Under the pieces are notes generated by a model. That model had not been told where the DNA came from. It saw nothing but the letters and a program-made list of their open reading frames with translations, and ran no database searches. Shown piece after piece: positions 44,006 through 52,778 of a stretch of 64,000 nucleotides of DNA (within the stretch, counting starts at the first letter, position 1; each line of letters begins with the position of its first letter). Both the position numbers and the translations under genes were made by a program. This DNA is from Paraburkholderia humisilvae (GTDB taxonomy: Bacteria > Pseudomonadota > Gammaproteobacteria > Burkholderiales > Burkholderiaceae): assembly GCF_902859855.1 (NCBI RefSeq), contig NZ_CADIKH010000025.1:1-64000 (forward strand), written 5' to 3'.

Positions 44006-44563
44006 ATGACTAGTCTCTTCCCTGAGCAATTCGCTGACGCGCAGAAGGCCAATGTCGATGCGACGTACCGGTTTGCGACCGAGGTTTTCGGCACATTCGA
44101 AAAGCTGGTGAAACTGAATTTGCAAACGATGAAGACGTCGCTGGATGTACAGGCTGCGCGCTGGCAAAGCGCGCTGTCGGGCAACGGGGCGCAGGCATTG
44201 TTCGACGCGCCGCAAGGGGCGCAGACGTTGGCTGAACGGGTGGCCGCCTATAACCGTCAAGTGTTCGACATCCTGATGAATGCGCAAGCCGAACTCGCGC
44301 AGCTGGCGGGCGCTCAATACGAACGCCAGGCACGCAAGGTTCAGACCGGTGTCGACCAGGCGGCGAAGAGCGGACCGGTCGGGTCGGAGGCCGCGGTCGC
44401 CGCGCTGAACTCGATGATTCATGCGACCAACTCGTGGTACGACAGCCTGTACAAAACCGCGCGTCAGGCAGTTGAAACGGCGGAATCCAATATGAATGTG
44501 GTCGCGGAAGCGGCAAAGCGCACGCAGTCGGGTACGCCTCACGCGACATCCGGCAGGAAATAG
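44006..44563 (+). CDS. Phasin (PHA granule-associated protein)
   Basis: 185 residues, mostly amphipathic helix. MTSLFPEQFADAQKANVDAT and VFGTFEKLVKLNLQTMKTSL are typical of the Burkholderia/Ralstonia phasin family, which coats polyhydroxybutyrate granules and limits their size. The Pro/Gly-poor middle (LAERVAAYNRQVFDILMNAQ) and the flexible polar tail fit. A U-tract terminator follows. Confidence 0.92.
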   Translation: MTSLFPEQFADAQKANVDATYRFATEVFGTFEKLVKLNLQTMKTSLDVQAARWQSALSGNGAQALFDAPQGAQTLAERVAAYNRQVFDILMNAQAELAQLAGAQYERQARKVQTGVDQAAKSGPVGSEAAVAALNSMIHATNSWYDSLYKTARQAVETAESNMNVVAEAAKRTQSGTPHATSGRK

Positions 44564-44712
44564 CCGCGACGGGCACTGGCGGCTTATTAACGGCAACAGA
44601 CAGCCATTGATGGCAATGCGGCGCGACTTGTCCAACCGCCGCGCGGCACACCCTGTGAATTCAACGAACCGCGTAGTAACCCGGACGCGATCCCCGCGTC
44701 CAGGCGCTTTTC

Positions 44713-44740
44713 AGGCCCGCTACCTCGCGGGCCTTTTTTT
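44713..44740 (+). terminator. Rho-independent terminator of the phasin gene
   Basis: GGCCCGC and GCGGGCC form a 7-bp stem (8 with flanking A-T) around TACCTC, directly followed by seven T. It separates phasin from the convergent TetR gene. Confidence 0.9.
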
Positions 44741-44758
44741 ACGCTTGCCGCGTCGCGA

Positions 44759-45340
44759 TCAGCCCCGCGGCACTAATGCATCGACGAGTGCGGATGCCGT
44801 TTGCCGCAACCGCTTCGGATCTTCGTACACGCGTTCCATCACCGCGATTCCGCGTGTCATCGTGATGATGATCGATGCCGCCTGTTGCGGTGGTATTGCG
44901 AGTTGCGCTCGCGCTTCCTTTGTATTCAGCACCTCGAACACCGTCGCTTCGAGCTCGTCGAGCATACCCTGCACCGCTTCACGCAGGCGCGGAGAATCCG
45001 GGTCGATCTCGACAGCGGTCTTGGTGGACAGGCAGCCGCGCGTGGGCGAACCCTGCGAGATCGAACGGATTGCAAACGTGAAGAATGAGACCAGCGCGTC
45101 GTGCAGGTCCGGCTTGTCGAGCGCCTTGCGCGCGTCCGCGATAAAACGGCCTGTGTAGCGCTCGAACACACGGACGAAAATCTCTTCCTTGTCGCCGTAT
45201 GCGTTGTAGAGCGAGCCGCGCTGCACGCCGGTGGCCTCGGCGAGGTCGAGCATCGACGTCGAGCGGAAACCCTTGCGCCAGAACACCTCGAGCGCGTCGG
45301 CGAACGCGGTGTCTTCATCGAACTGTCGGACTCCTGCCAT
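44759..45340 (-). CDS. TetR-family transcriptional regulator
   Basis: 193 residues from ATG 45340 (GAGGAAAG upstream). The N-terminal helix-turn-helix is FRSTSMLDLAEATGVQRGSL followed by YNAYGDKEEIFVRVFERYT. The C-terminal ligand domain begins with the family segment GCLSTKTAVEIDP. Resembles the AcrR/NemR-like group that senses electrophiles or xenobiotics. Target not evident. Confidence 0.9.
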   Translation of the reverse strand: MAGVRQFDEDTAFADALEVFWRKGFRSTSMLDLAEATGVQRGSLYNAYGDKEEIFVRVFERYTGRFIADARKALDKPDLHDALVSFFTFAIRSISQGSPTRGCLSTKTAVEIDPDSPRLREAVQGMLDELEATVFEVLNTKEARAQLAIPPQQAASIIITMTRGIAVMERVYEDPKRLRQTASALVDALVPRG

Positions 45341-45720
45341 GACTTTCCTCTTGTGACTAACGGGTACACCTGTATTTTGACATCGTTGGCGAAAATGCGC
45401 AAAGCTCAATTTGCGTTGATCTGTGCGGCTTGGTCTGTCTGCAAAAGATTGCAAAGGTCTGGTTCGCGGATTAGTCGTCCCAGGCTGCGAACGCGAAATC
45501 CGTGTCCAGGTTTGCTCGCCTGTCGTGACCTCGTTGCGCATAAACAGGCACCCCGTCCACCGCATAGGGGGCGATCTTCCGGTTCCATCCGGTGCCGGCG
45601 GCCGAAAACGGCTGCTCGATGACGGGTAGCAAAAACGACCGCTTCCCGTCGGGTCGCGGCCGTTCCTCGCAGCAAGGGCGAGTTAGCAGGAGCGCGGCGT
45701 TTTACCGGTTATTTGACGAA
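45341..45720. other. Region upstream of tetR holding the transketolase terminator
   Basis: These 380 bases carry the tetR promoter on the left and a terminator for the next operon at 45631-45668. No gene is evident. Confidence 0.5.
45631..45668 (-). terminator. Rho-independent terminator of the transketolase operon
   Basis: On the minus strand ACGGCCGC pairs with GCGGTCGT (8 bp, one G.U) around a 13-base loop containing an inner CCC/GGG. Five T follow. It lies 50 bases after the transketolase C-terminal gene. Confidence 0.75.
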
Positions 45721-46719
45721 TCACGCGAGCCATCTCTTGATGGACGCGGCCATCGTGCCCGTCGAGATGCCATATCGGTCGTGCAGCGTGGGTAGTGCGC
45801 CCGCGTCGAGGAACGCGTCGGGCAACGCGATCTGCCGGAACGGCGGCGTGACGCCTGCGGCGAGCAGCGTGCGCGCCACTGCTTCGCCGAGGCCGCCGAT
45901 CACCGTATGGTTCTCGGCGACGATCACCATGCGACCGGTGCGTTGCGCTTCGCGCAGGAGGGTTGCCGTATCGAGCGGCTTGACAGTCGGCACATGCAGC
46001 ACGCCGACGCCGATGTTGTCCGCCTCCAGCGCCTGCGCGACTTCGAGCGAGCGCATCGTCATGATCCCGGACGAGATCAGCAGCACGTCGTTGCCGTCGC
46101 GCAGCAGCTTTGCCTTGCCGAGTTCGAAGCGGTAGTCGTATTCATCGAGCACGGCGGGCACGTTACCGCGCAACAGGCGCGCATACACGGGCCCTTTGTG
46201 CGCTGCGATTGCCGGAACCATCTGCTCGATGTCGAGCGCGTCGCACGGATCGATGACGGTCATGTTCGGCATCGCGCGCATCAGCGCGATGTCTTCGGCG
46301 GCCTGATGGCTCGGACCATAGCCGGTCGTGAGGCCCGGTAGCGCACAGACGATCTTCACATCGAGATTATCTTCGGCGATTGTCTGATGGATGAAGTCGT
46401 ATGCGCGGCGCGTGGCGAACACCGCATACGTCGTCACGAACGGCTGTGCGCCTTCATGCGCCAGCCCCGCGGCCGCGCCCATCAGCAGTTGCTCGGCCAT
46501 GCCCATCTGGTAGTAGCGCCCGGGGAATTCCTTCGCGAAGATATGCAGGTCGGTGTATTTGCTGAGATCGGCCGTCATGCCGATCACGTTGGTCTTCGTG
46601 CGGGCGAGTTCTGTAAGCGCGTGGCCAAACGGCGCGGAGCGCGTGAGCTGGCCTTCGCTCGCGATCGACGCGATCATCGCCGAGGTTTTCAGACGCGGCT
46701 TCTTTGCAACGGTGCTCAT
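45721..46719 (-). CDS. Split transketolase, C-terminal (Pyr plus C) subunit
   Basis: 332 residues from ATG 46719, overlapping the stop of the N-terminal subunit (ATGA). Residues 30-200 are the pyrimidine-binding domain with the catalytic Glu in RYYQMGMAEQLLMGAAAGLA and the phosphate-side YGPSHQAAEDIALMRAMPNM. The rest is the C-terminal domain (VIVAENHTVIGGLGEAVART). Together with the other half it transfers two-carbon ketol units. Split transketolases are common in sugar and sugar-acid islands. Confidence 0.93.
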   Translation of the reverse strand: MSTVAKKPRLKTSAMIASIASEGQLTRSAPFGHALTELARTKTNVIGMTADLSKYTDLHIFAKEFPGRYYQMGMAEQLLMGAAAGLAHEGAQPFVTTYAVFATRRAYDFIHQTIAEDNLDVKIVCALPGLTTGYGPSHQAAEDIALMRAMPNMTVIDPCDALDIEQMVPAIAAHKGPVYARLLRGNVPAVLDEYDYRFELGKAKLLRDGNDVLLISSGIMTMRSLEVAQALEADNIGVGVLHVPTVKPLDTATLLREAQRTGRMVIVAENHTVIGGLGEAVARTLLAAGVTPPFRQIALPDAFLDAGALPTLHDRYGISTGTMAASIKRWLA

Positions 46720-47561
46720 GCTTGTCTCCCGGCTTCGAGTGCATCGAGCGCGAGCTGCCACTCGTGCGCGTCGACGCGGATGAAATGGTTCTTCTCGCGT
46801 TCTTCGAGGAACGGCACGCCGCAGCCCATCTTCGTATCGCAGACGATGATGCGCGGTTGCCGCTTGTCATGGTCACGGGCGTTGTCGAACGCGCGCTTGA
46901 CGGCATCGATATTGTTGCCTTTTACGCGCTGCGTGTACCAGCCAAATGCCTCGAGTTTTTCGACGAGCGGCTCGAACGCCATGATCTGCGTCGACGGGCC
47001 GTCGGCCTGCTGGTTGTTCACATCGACCATCGCGATCAGGTTGTCGAGCTTCCAGTGCGCGGCGGACATCAGGCCTTCCCAGATCGCGCCTTCGTCGAGT
47101 TCGCCGTCCGAGAAGAGCGTGTAGACGAACGCGTTCGAGCCTTTGCGCTTCAGACCGAGGCAGCGCCCTACGGCGATCGTCAGGCCTTGGCCCAGCGAGC
47201 CGCCGGACATTTCCATGCCGGGCGTATAGCTGGCCATGCCGGACATCGGCAGGCGGCTGTCGTCGCTGCCATAGGTTTCGAGTTCGTCGGCGGGCAGAAT
47301 GCCGGCCTCGAAGAGCGCCGCATATAGCGCAATCGCGTAGTGGCCGTTCGACAGCAGGAAGCGGTCGCGTCCCTCCCATTCGGGCTCCTGCGGGCGGTAA
47401 CGCATCGCGCCGAAGTACGCGACGGCGAGAACGTCCGCGATATCGAGTGCCTGGCCGATATAGCCCTGGCCCTGCACCTCGCCCATCAGTAGCGCGTTTC
47501 TGCGGATCCGGTACGCGCGCTCGGCGAGCGACACGTCCTCGGTAATGATTTCGCTGTCCAT
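46716..47561 (-). CDS. Split transketolase, N-terminal (TPP) subunit
   Basis: 281 residues; CAAAGGAG precedes the ATG. The thiamine diphosphate site is LFSDGELDEGAIWEGLMSAA to VDVNNQQADG (first Gly of the usual GDG is Ser here, as in other split enzymes). RFLLSNGHYAIALYAALFEA and MSGGSLGQGLTIAVGRCLGL are also family landmarks. It is coupled to the C-terminal subunit and follows the MFS gene. Confidence 0.93.
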   Translation of the reverse strand: MDSEIITEDVSLAERAYRIRRNALLMGEVQGQGYIGQALDIADVLAVAYFGAMRYRPQEPEWEGRDRFLLSNGHYAIALYAALFEAGILPADELETYGSDDSRLPMSGMASYTPGMEMSGGSLGQGLTIAVGRCLGLKRKGSNAFVYTLFSDGELDEGAIWEGLMSAAHWKLDNLIAMVDVNNQQADGPSTQIMAFEPLVEKLEAFGWYTQRVKGNNIDAVKRAFDNARDHDKRQPRIIVCDTKMGCGVPFLEEREKNHFIRVDAHEWQLALDALEAGRQA

Positions 47562-47597
47562 GTATTGCTCCTTTGATATCGAATGAATCCTGCTACG

Positions 47598-48926
47598 TCA
47601 CCGGTTGACAGATCGGGCCGGGACCAGGAACACGAGCGTGGCGCCCAGCACCACCGCCACAGAGATGAAAATGAGGCCCGCCGTCGACTTGCCCGTCAGA
47701 TCGTTGAGCCAGCCGACGATCGCCGGAGAGAAGAATCCCGCCAGATTGGCAAAGCAGTTCACGGCGGCGATGCCCGCGGCGGCCGATACGCCGCCCAGCA
47801 GTGCGGTCGGCAGCGACCAGAACTGCGAAGACGATGCGAGGATGCCGGCGGCGGCAACGCTCAGGCAGACAATCGACGCTGCTACGCTGCCCAACGCAGG
47901 CAAGGTTGCAAAACCCGCCGCGGCGATCAGCATCGGAATCGCGAGGTGGAAGCGGCGCTCGCGAAGGCGGTCCGCGCTCATGCCGATCAGCGGCAACGCG
48001 ACGATCGCGCACAGATACGGAATGGCGGTGAAAATGCCGACCCATAGCGGATCCGATACACCCGCCTTGCGGATAATGGTCGGTAGCCAGAACGTCAGAC
48101 CGTACTGGCCGAGCACGACACAGAAGTAGATCGCGGCCATTAGCCAGAGACGGCGGTCGCCGATAAACGCTTTGATCGACAGGTGGGCCGTCTTGTGCGC
48201 GTTGTCTCCGGCGACATGGCGGGCGAGCAGCGCTTTTTCGGAGTCGCTGAGCCACTTTGCCTGCGCGATGCTGTCGTCGAGGTACAGCAGGATCACGATG
48301 CCGAGCACCAGCGACGGCACGGCTTCGAGCAGGAACAGCCACTTCCATCCGGCCATCGACATCGCGCCCTGCAGCGAATGCATGATCAAGCCTGATAGCG
48401 GGCCGCCAATGATGCCCGCGAGCGGAATCGCCATGAAAAACAGCGACAGCGCTTTCGCGCGGCGCGCCGATGGATACCAGTAGGTCAAGTACAGGATCAC
48501 GCCCGGCGCGAACCCTGCTTCGGCAACGCCGAGCAGGAACCGCAGCGTGTAGAAGAGCGCGGGCGATCTGACGAACACGAAGCTGGCGGAGATCACAGCC
48601 CACGTGAGCATGATCCGCGCAAGCCATCTGCGCGCTCCGACTTTGTGGAGAATGAGATTGCTCGGGACTTCGAACAGAAAATAGCCGAGAAAGAAGATAC
48701 CCGCGCCCATGCCGTAGACGGTCTCGCTAAAGCGCAGGTCGTTCAGCATCTGCAGTTTCGCGAAGCCGACGTTGACGCGATCGAGGTACGCGCCGAGGTA
48801 GCACAGCATCAGAAAGGGGATCAGTCGCCGGCTGACCTTGGCATAGGTTCGGCTTTCGAATGTCGGCGAGTCGCTGCGGGGGATGGCATCGCCAGCGATG
48901 GGCGGCGCGGTGTATCGGGATCTCAT
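47598..48926 (-). CDS. MFS transporter, anion:cation symporter (sugar-acid) type
   Basis: 442 residues from ATG 48926 (CAGGAGACACCC upstream). Twelve membrane helices. The typical segment LGYFLFEVPSNLILHKVGAR and FLLGVAEAGFAPGVILYLTYW, then WYPSARRAKA, identify the D-galactonate/tartrate/phthalate carrier family. Probably brings a sugar acid or related anion to the adjacent SDR and transketolase. Confidence 0.9.
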   Translation of the reverse strand: MRSRYTAPPIAGDAIPRSDSPTFESRTYAKVSRRLIPFLMLCYLGAYLDRVNVGFAKLQMLNDLRFSETVYGMGAGIFFLGYFLFEVPSNLILHKVGARRWLARIMLTWAVISASFVFVRSPALFYTLRFLLGVAEAGFAPGVILYLTYWYPSARRAKALSLFFMAIPLAGIIGGPLSGLIMHSLQGAMSMAGWKWLFLLEAVPSLVLGIVILLYLDDSIAQAKWLSDSEKALLARHVAGDNAHKTAHLSIKAFIGDRRLWLMAAIYFCVVLGQYGLTFWLPTIIRKAGVSDPLWVGIFTAIPYLCAIVALPLIGMSADRLRERRFHLAIPMLIAAAGFATLPALGSVAASIVCLSVAAAGILASSSQFWSLPTALLGGVSAAAGIAAVNCFANLAGFFSPAIVGWLNDLTGKSTAGLIFISVAVVLGATLVFLVPARSVNR

Positions 48927-49030
48927 TGGGTGTCTCCTGCTGCGGCCCCGTGTTGTCCCGGGTGCCTCGGAACGCATGCCGCGCGAGCGCGGCTTTTTTT
49001 GCCGGTCAGCGCCAATGACGCCGACGAGCG

Positions 49031-49780
49031 TCAATGAATGAGCATGCCGCCGTTCACGTCGAGTGTGATGCCAGTCAGGTAGGTCGACAGGTCGCTCACC
49101 AGAAAGAGGCAGGCGTTTGCGACATCGGCGGCATCGCCGAGCCGTCCGAGCGGGATGCCTTTGATGATGTCGGCGCGCATCTCCGGTGTCAGTTTGCCGC
49201 CCGTGATGTCGGTCTGGATAAGACCGGGTGTGATGGAGTTGACGCGGATGTCATCCGCGCCGAATTCGCGCGCCATCGCTTTGGCGAGCCCCAGCACGCC
49301 CGCTTTGGCGGCGCTGTAGTGAGGCCCGCCGAAGATGCCGCCGCCGCGTTGCGCGGAAACGGACGACATGCAAACGATGCTGCCGCCTTTCTGGTCCTTC
49401 ATCGCCGGAATCACGGCCTGCGACATATAGAGCGTGCCGCGCAGGTTGACGTCGACAATTGCATCGAAGTCCTTTCCATCTATTTCGAGGGTGCGAACTG
49501 GCTGGGTGATGCCCGCATTGTTGATAAGGCCGTCGATACGGCCGTACCGTTCGAGTGTTGCACGCGCGGCGGACACACAGGCTGCCTTGTCGGTGACGTC
49601 GCAGGCGAGGCCGAGGTGTCCGGGGCCGAGATCGGCGGCGGCGGCCTGCGCGTCTTCCTTGCGCAGGTCGACGATCACGACACGTGCGCCCTGTTGGGCA
49701 AGCGCCTTCGCGGTCGCCTTGCCGATACCGCGCGGCGATGCCGCGCCCGTCACCACAATGATCCTGTTCTCGAGCAACAT
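49031..49780 (-). CDS. Short-chain dehydrogenase/reductase
   Basis: 249 residues with AGGAGACAACCG before the ATG. Cofactor motif VTGAASPRGIGKATAKALAQ, then LINNAG, Ser in MSSVSAQ and the catalytic YSAAKAG. Asp in VVIVDLRKED favours NAD over NADP. SDRs in such islands oxidise sugars or polyols. It overlaps no neighbour but is 104 bases before the MFS start and likely in one transcript with it. Confidence 0.92.
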   Translation of the reverse strand: MLLENRIIVVTGAASPRGIGKATAKALAQQGARVVIVDLRKEDAQAAAADLGPGHLGLACDVTDKAACVSAARATLERYGRIDGLINNAGITQPVRTLEIDGKDFDAIVDVNLRGTLYMSQAVIPAMKDQKGGSIVCMSSVSAQRGGGIFGGPHYSAAKAGVLGLAKAMAREFGADDIRVNSITPGLIQTDITGGKLTPEMRADIIKGIPLGRLGDAADVANACLFLVSDLSTYLTGITLDVNGGMLIH

Positions 49781-49873
49781 CGGTTGTCTCCTGAGCGTTG
49801 ATGTATGCCTGTAGTGTCGGCGTACCGGGCAGCGGCATCAACGCGGAAACGTTCAACCATGGCTGAGAAAAAT

Positions 49874-50761
49874 TCAGGTGGGCGCGGCCGCCTCCCGCTC
49901 GATCCACGCGAGGAACCGTTCGACGCGCGGCAATTCGGCGTTTTGCATCGGGTAAACGAGGTGATGCGCACCGACTTCAACGGAGTACGTATCGTTGAAA
50001 ACAGGCACCAGCAGGCCGTCCCTGATTTTTACCGACGCGAGCATCAGGCTCTCGAGCGCAATGCCGAGGCCGAGCGCCGCCGTCTCGATCGACATGTACG
50101 AGCGGTCGAACGAAAAGTCGAATGTCTTCTGCTTCGCGGACACGCCCGTTCTGCCAAACCATTGCTTCCATTGCACGAGCGGCGTTTCCGAATAGATCAG
50201 ACGATGCGTCAGCAGATCTTCCGGAGTCTCGACAGGATGCCGCTCAAGATAGCCCGGCGAAGCCAGCGGGGCAATGAATTCGCTGCGCACGGTCCGGACT
50301 TCCAGGTTGCTCCAGTTGCCGTAGCCGTGCCGGATGTCGATGTCGTAATAGCCGTTCGAAAAGGAAACACTCTCGTACGAGCAGGCCAGATTGAGCTGGA
50401 TATCGTCGTTTGCCGCCTGAAACGAAGACAGCCTCGGAAGCAGCCACATGAGTCCGAAGCTCGGGCTTGAATGCACCCGCAAAATGTCGACCTCCTTGCG
50501 GCTGGACGCGCGCTCCGTTGCGCGGCTCAGATCGGCCAGCGATCCTGTTACGTCGGCGAGGTATCGCTCGCCGGTCGGTGTCAGCACGAGACCGCGCCCC
50601 GCTCGCTGGAATAGCGACTGGCCGATGATCGATTCGAGATTGCTGAGTTGATGGCTCACGGCCGAAGCGGTCAGGCCCAATTCTTCCGCCGCGCGATTCA
50701 CGCTTTTGGTTCTGGCTACGCTCTCGAACGCGATGATGGCCTTAAGCGGTGGAATACGCAT
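49874..50761 (-). CDS. LysR-family regulator (GcvA type)
   Basis: 295 residues from ATG 50761, beginning MRIPPLKAIIAFESVARTKS, a GcvA-type N-terminus. Helix-turn-helix SVNRAAEELGLTASAVSHQL. It heads the SDR-MFS-transketolase genes on the same strand and is divergent from the ABC importer, so it could control both. The dyad TTTCA-N12-TGAAA at 50773-50794, just before its start, is a candidate site. Confidence 0.9.
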   Translation of the reverse strand: MRIPPLKAIIAFESVARTKSVNRAAEELGLTASAVSHQLSNLESIIGQSLFQRAGRGLVLTPTGERYLADVTGSLADLSRATERASSRKEVDILRVHSSPSFGLMWLLPRLSSFQAANDDIQLNLACSYESVSFSNGYYDIDIRHGYGNWSNLEVRTVRSEFIAPLASPGYLERHPVETPEDLLTHRLIYSETPLVQWKQWFGRTGVSAKQKTFDFSFDRSYMSIETAALGLGIALESLMLASVKIRDGLLVPVFNDTYSVEVGAHHLVYPMQNAELPRVERFLAWIEREAAAPT

Positions 50762-51144
50762 AGTGAAATTTTTTTCAGTTGCAGTTGAATGAAACCGGCT
50801 TGTTCGCACGTCATCTGCACTGCCATTCTGTCGACAACCCGCACACATCGCTTGTAGCCAATACGGCGGTGGTCGCGATGCGGAAGGTCGGGTGTGCTTC
50901 TCACGTCCACCGGCATACCAACTTGGCGCATTGCACAACTGCGCAGGAGACAGACATGCATTATCCGTTTTTCCCTCCTGAAGGGCGATCGTTTCTCGTC
51001 ACCTGACGAGCAAGGCACGGTCCAGATTCCCTGATTCATTGAGTTTGCGATGGACGCCGTGCCATCGGGTGCGACGGGTACGTCGCATCGGCTCCGCGTG
51101 TTGGCTGCGGCGCGTGAAACGTGTATCGCCACAGGAGATTCGAC
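50762..51144. promoter_or_regulatory. Divergent control region between LysR and sugar ABC operon
   Basis: This 383-base interval holds the dyad TTTCA-N12-TGAAA (50773-50794) and a 16-codon frame with a strong ribosome site at 50955. Otherwise no gene is seen. Confidence 0.5.
50955..51005 (+). other. Short ORF: leader peptide or N-terminal relic of an SDR
   Basis: ATG 50955 has GCAGGAGACAGAC in front, as good as the real genes here. It encodes MHYPFFPPEGRSFLVT then stops. GRSFLVT resembles the first strand of a short-chain dehydrogenase just before its TGxxxGxG motif, so this may be the start of a lost gene. An upstream leader peptide for the ABC operon is the alternative. Confidence 0.4.
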
Positions 51145-52677
51145 ATGGTTCAACAGCCGTACGTGTTGTCGGCGCGCTCGATCGTCAAGCGCTTCGGCCC
51201 GACGAGTGTGCTAAGAGGATTCGATCTGTCGATCGCGCCAGGCGAGGTGCATGCGTTCCTCGGTGGCAACGGCGCGGGCAAGTCGACGCTCATCAAGATT
51301 ATTTCCGGCCAGCATGAGCGCGATGGCGGCACGCTCGAATTCGACGGCAACGAGATCGGCGCTTCCGCCGCCGCATATGTCGAGGCGGGTGCGATCGCGG
51401 TGGTGAACCAGGAGCTTGCGTTGCTGCCGCATCTGTCGGTTGCGGAAAACATCGCGATGCCGCGCTTGCGGCGCGCCATGCGGAAATACAGCGAGCGCGC
51501 GGCGAAAGCCGTCGCAGTCGAAGCGCTCTCATTGATCGATCCGCATTTCGCGCGTGAATCGGCTGAGCGCGTGGTGGGCGACCTGACGCTGCATGAGCGG
51601 CAACTTGTCGAGATCGCGCGTTCGCTCGGCTCGGGCGCGAGGCTGCTGCTGCTCGACGAACCCACCGCGAATCTCACGGCAGCCGAAACCGCACGCCTCT
51701 TTGCGGTCATCCGAAGGTTGATCGCGGACACGAAGCTTGCGGTGCTGTTCGTCTCGCACCGGATGCGCGAAATCCGTCAGATCGCCGACGTCTGCACGAT
51801 CATCCGCGATGGCAAGACGGCCGTGGACCGCGTGGCGCTCGACGCGATCAGCGACCGCGAAATCGTCGAATGCATGGGACAAAGCGTCGAACCTGACGAG
51901 CAATCTGACGCGATAGCCGCGCATGCAACGCAGACGCAGGAAGGCAGTGACGTGCGCGCGAAGTTCAGCGTCAGCGAAGGGAACACGATCACGATCGAAC
52001 ACGAAGGCATCAGCGTGGCCATTCGCCCGGGTTCGATCGTGGGGCTGGCGGGTGCGCCGACCGGGCCGTCCGCGCTGATTACCGCTTTGACGGGACTCGC
52101 AGCCGATCACGCATGGCACGTCAAGCGCAATGGCGCGACGGTGGCCTACACGAGTCCGTCGGCTGCGGCGCGCGATGGCGTCGGCTTTATCTCGGGCGAC
52201 CGCGCGAACAAAGGGATTCTCGAAACACTGCCGATCGTCGATAACCTGGTGGCGGCGCAACGCATCGTCGAACGGCGCGGCGTTGCACGCAAAAAGGAAG
52301 TGCAACAAGGCACGCGCCTGCTCGAAGCGCTGAACGTTCGCGCGGGCTCGCTGTGGGACTTGCCTTCGACCTTGAGCGGTGGCACGCAGCAGAAGCTGCT
52401 CGTGGCGAGGTGGCTGACGCTCAAGCCGAAGCTTCTGGTGCTGGAAGAGCCCACGCGCGGTGTCGATATCCGCACCAAGCGCGAGATCTACGCACTGATT
52501 CGCAAGATGGCCGCGCAAGGCACCGCCGTGATCTGGTGGTCGACCGAGTATGTCGAGCTTGTCGAACTGTGCGACACGGTGCTCGCCTTCGATCTGGACG
52601 GGCGCCCGACGGGGGTGCTGCGCCATGCCGACGTCGACGAAACCAGGCTGGCCAACGCGACCGGCATGGCGGCGTGA
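51145..52677 (+). CDS. Ribose/xylose-type sugar ABC transporter ATP-binding protein (double ATPase)
   Basis: 510 residues from ATG 51145 with ACAGGAGATT upstream. Two fused ATPase halves as in RbsA. First half: Walker A GGNGAGKSTLIKII, Walker B LLLLDEPTANLT, signature altered to LTLHERQLVEIARSL. Second half: the Walker A region is degenerate (GLAGAPTGPSALITAL in place of G-GAGR-TEL), but LSGGTQQKLLVARW and LLVLEEPTRGVDI are kept. It drives uptake through the permease at 52779. The stop is followed by 12-base tandem repeats. Confidence 0.92.
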   Translation: MVQQPYVLSARSIVKRFGPTSVLRGFDLSIAPGEVHAFLGGNGAGKSTLIKIISGQHERDGGTLEFDGNEIGASAAAYVEAGAIAVVNQELALLPHLSVAENIAMPRLRRAMRKYSERAAKAVAVEALSLIDPHFARESAERVVGDLTLHERQLVEIARSLGSGARLLLLDEPTANLTAAETARLFAVIRRLIADTKLAVLFVSHRMREIRQIADVCTIIRDGKTAVDRVALDAISDREIVECMGQSVEPDEQSDAIAAHATQTQEGSDVRAKFSVSEGNTITIEHEGISVAIRPGSIVGLAGAPTGPSALITALTGLAADHAWHVKRNGATVAYTSPSAAARDGVGFISGDRANKGILETLPIVDNLVAAQRIVERRGVARKKEVQQGTRLLEALNVRAGSLWDLPSTLSGGTQQKLLVARWLTLKPKLLVLEEPTRGVDIRTKREIYALIRKMAAQGTAVIWWSTEYVELVELCDTVLAFDLDGRPTGVLRHADVDETRLANATGMAA

Positions 52678-52679
52678 AG

Positions 52680-52739
52680 ACGTCACTGAGAACGTCACTG
52701 AGAACGCCGCTGGAAACGCCGCTGAAAACGCGATGAACG
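52680..52739 (+). repeat. 12-base tandem repeats after the ATPase stop
   Basis: ACGTCACTGAGA twice (52680-52703), ACGCCGCTGGAA, ACGCCGCTGAAA, then a diverged fifth unit. The array begins three bases after the stop and is open in the +1 frame with period four codons (TENV/TENA/GNAA/ENA). It looks like expansion by slippage. Confidence 0.75.
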
Positions 52740-52778
52740 CCTAACGCATCACCCAAGTATTCCAATCTGGAGACAACC

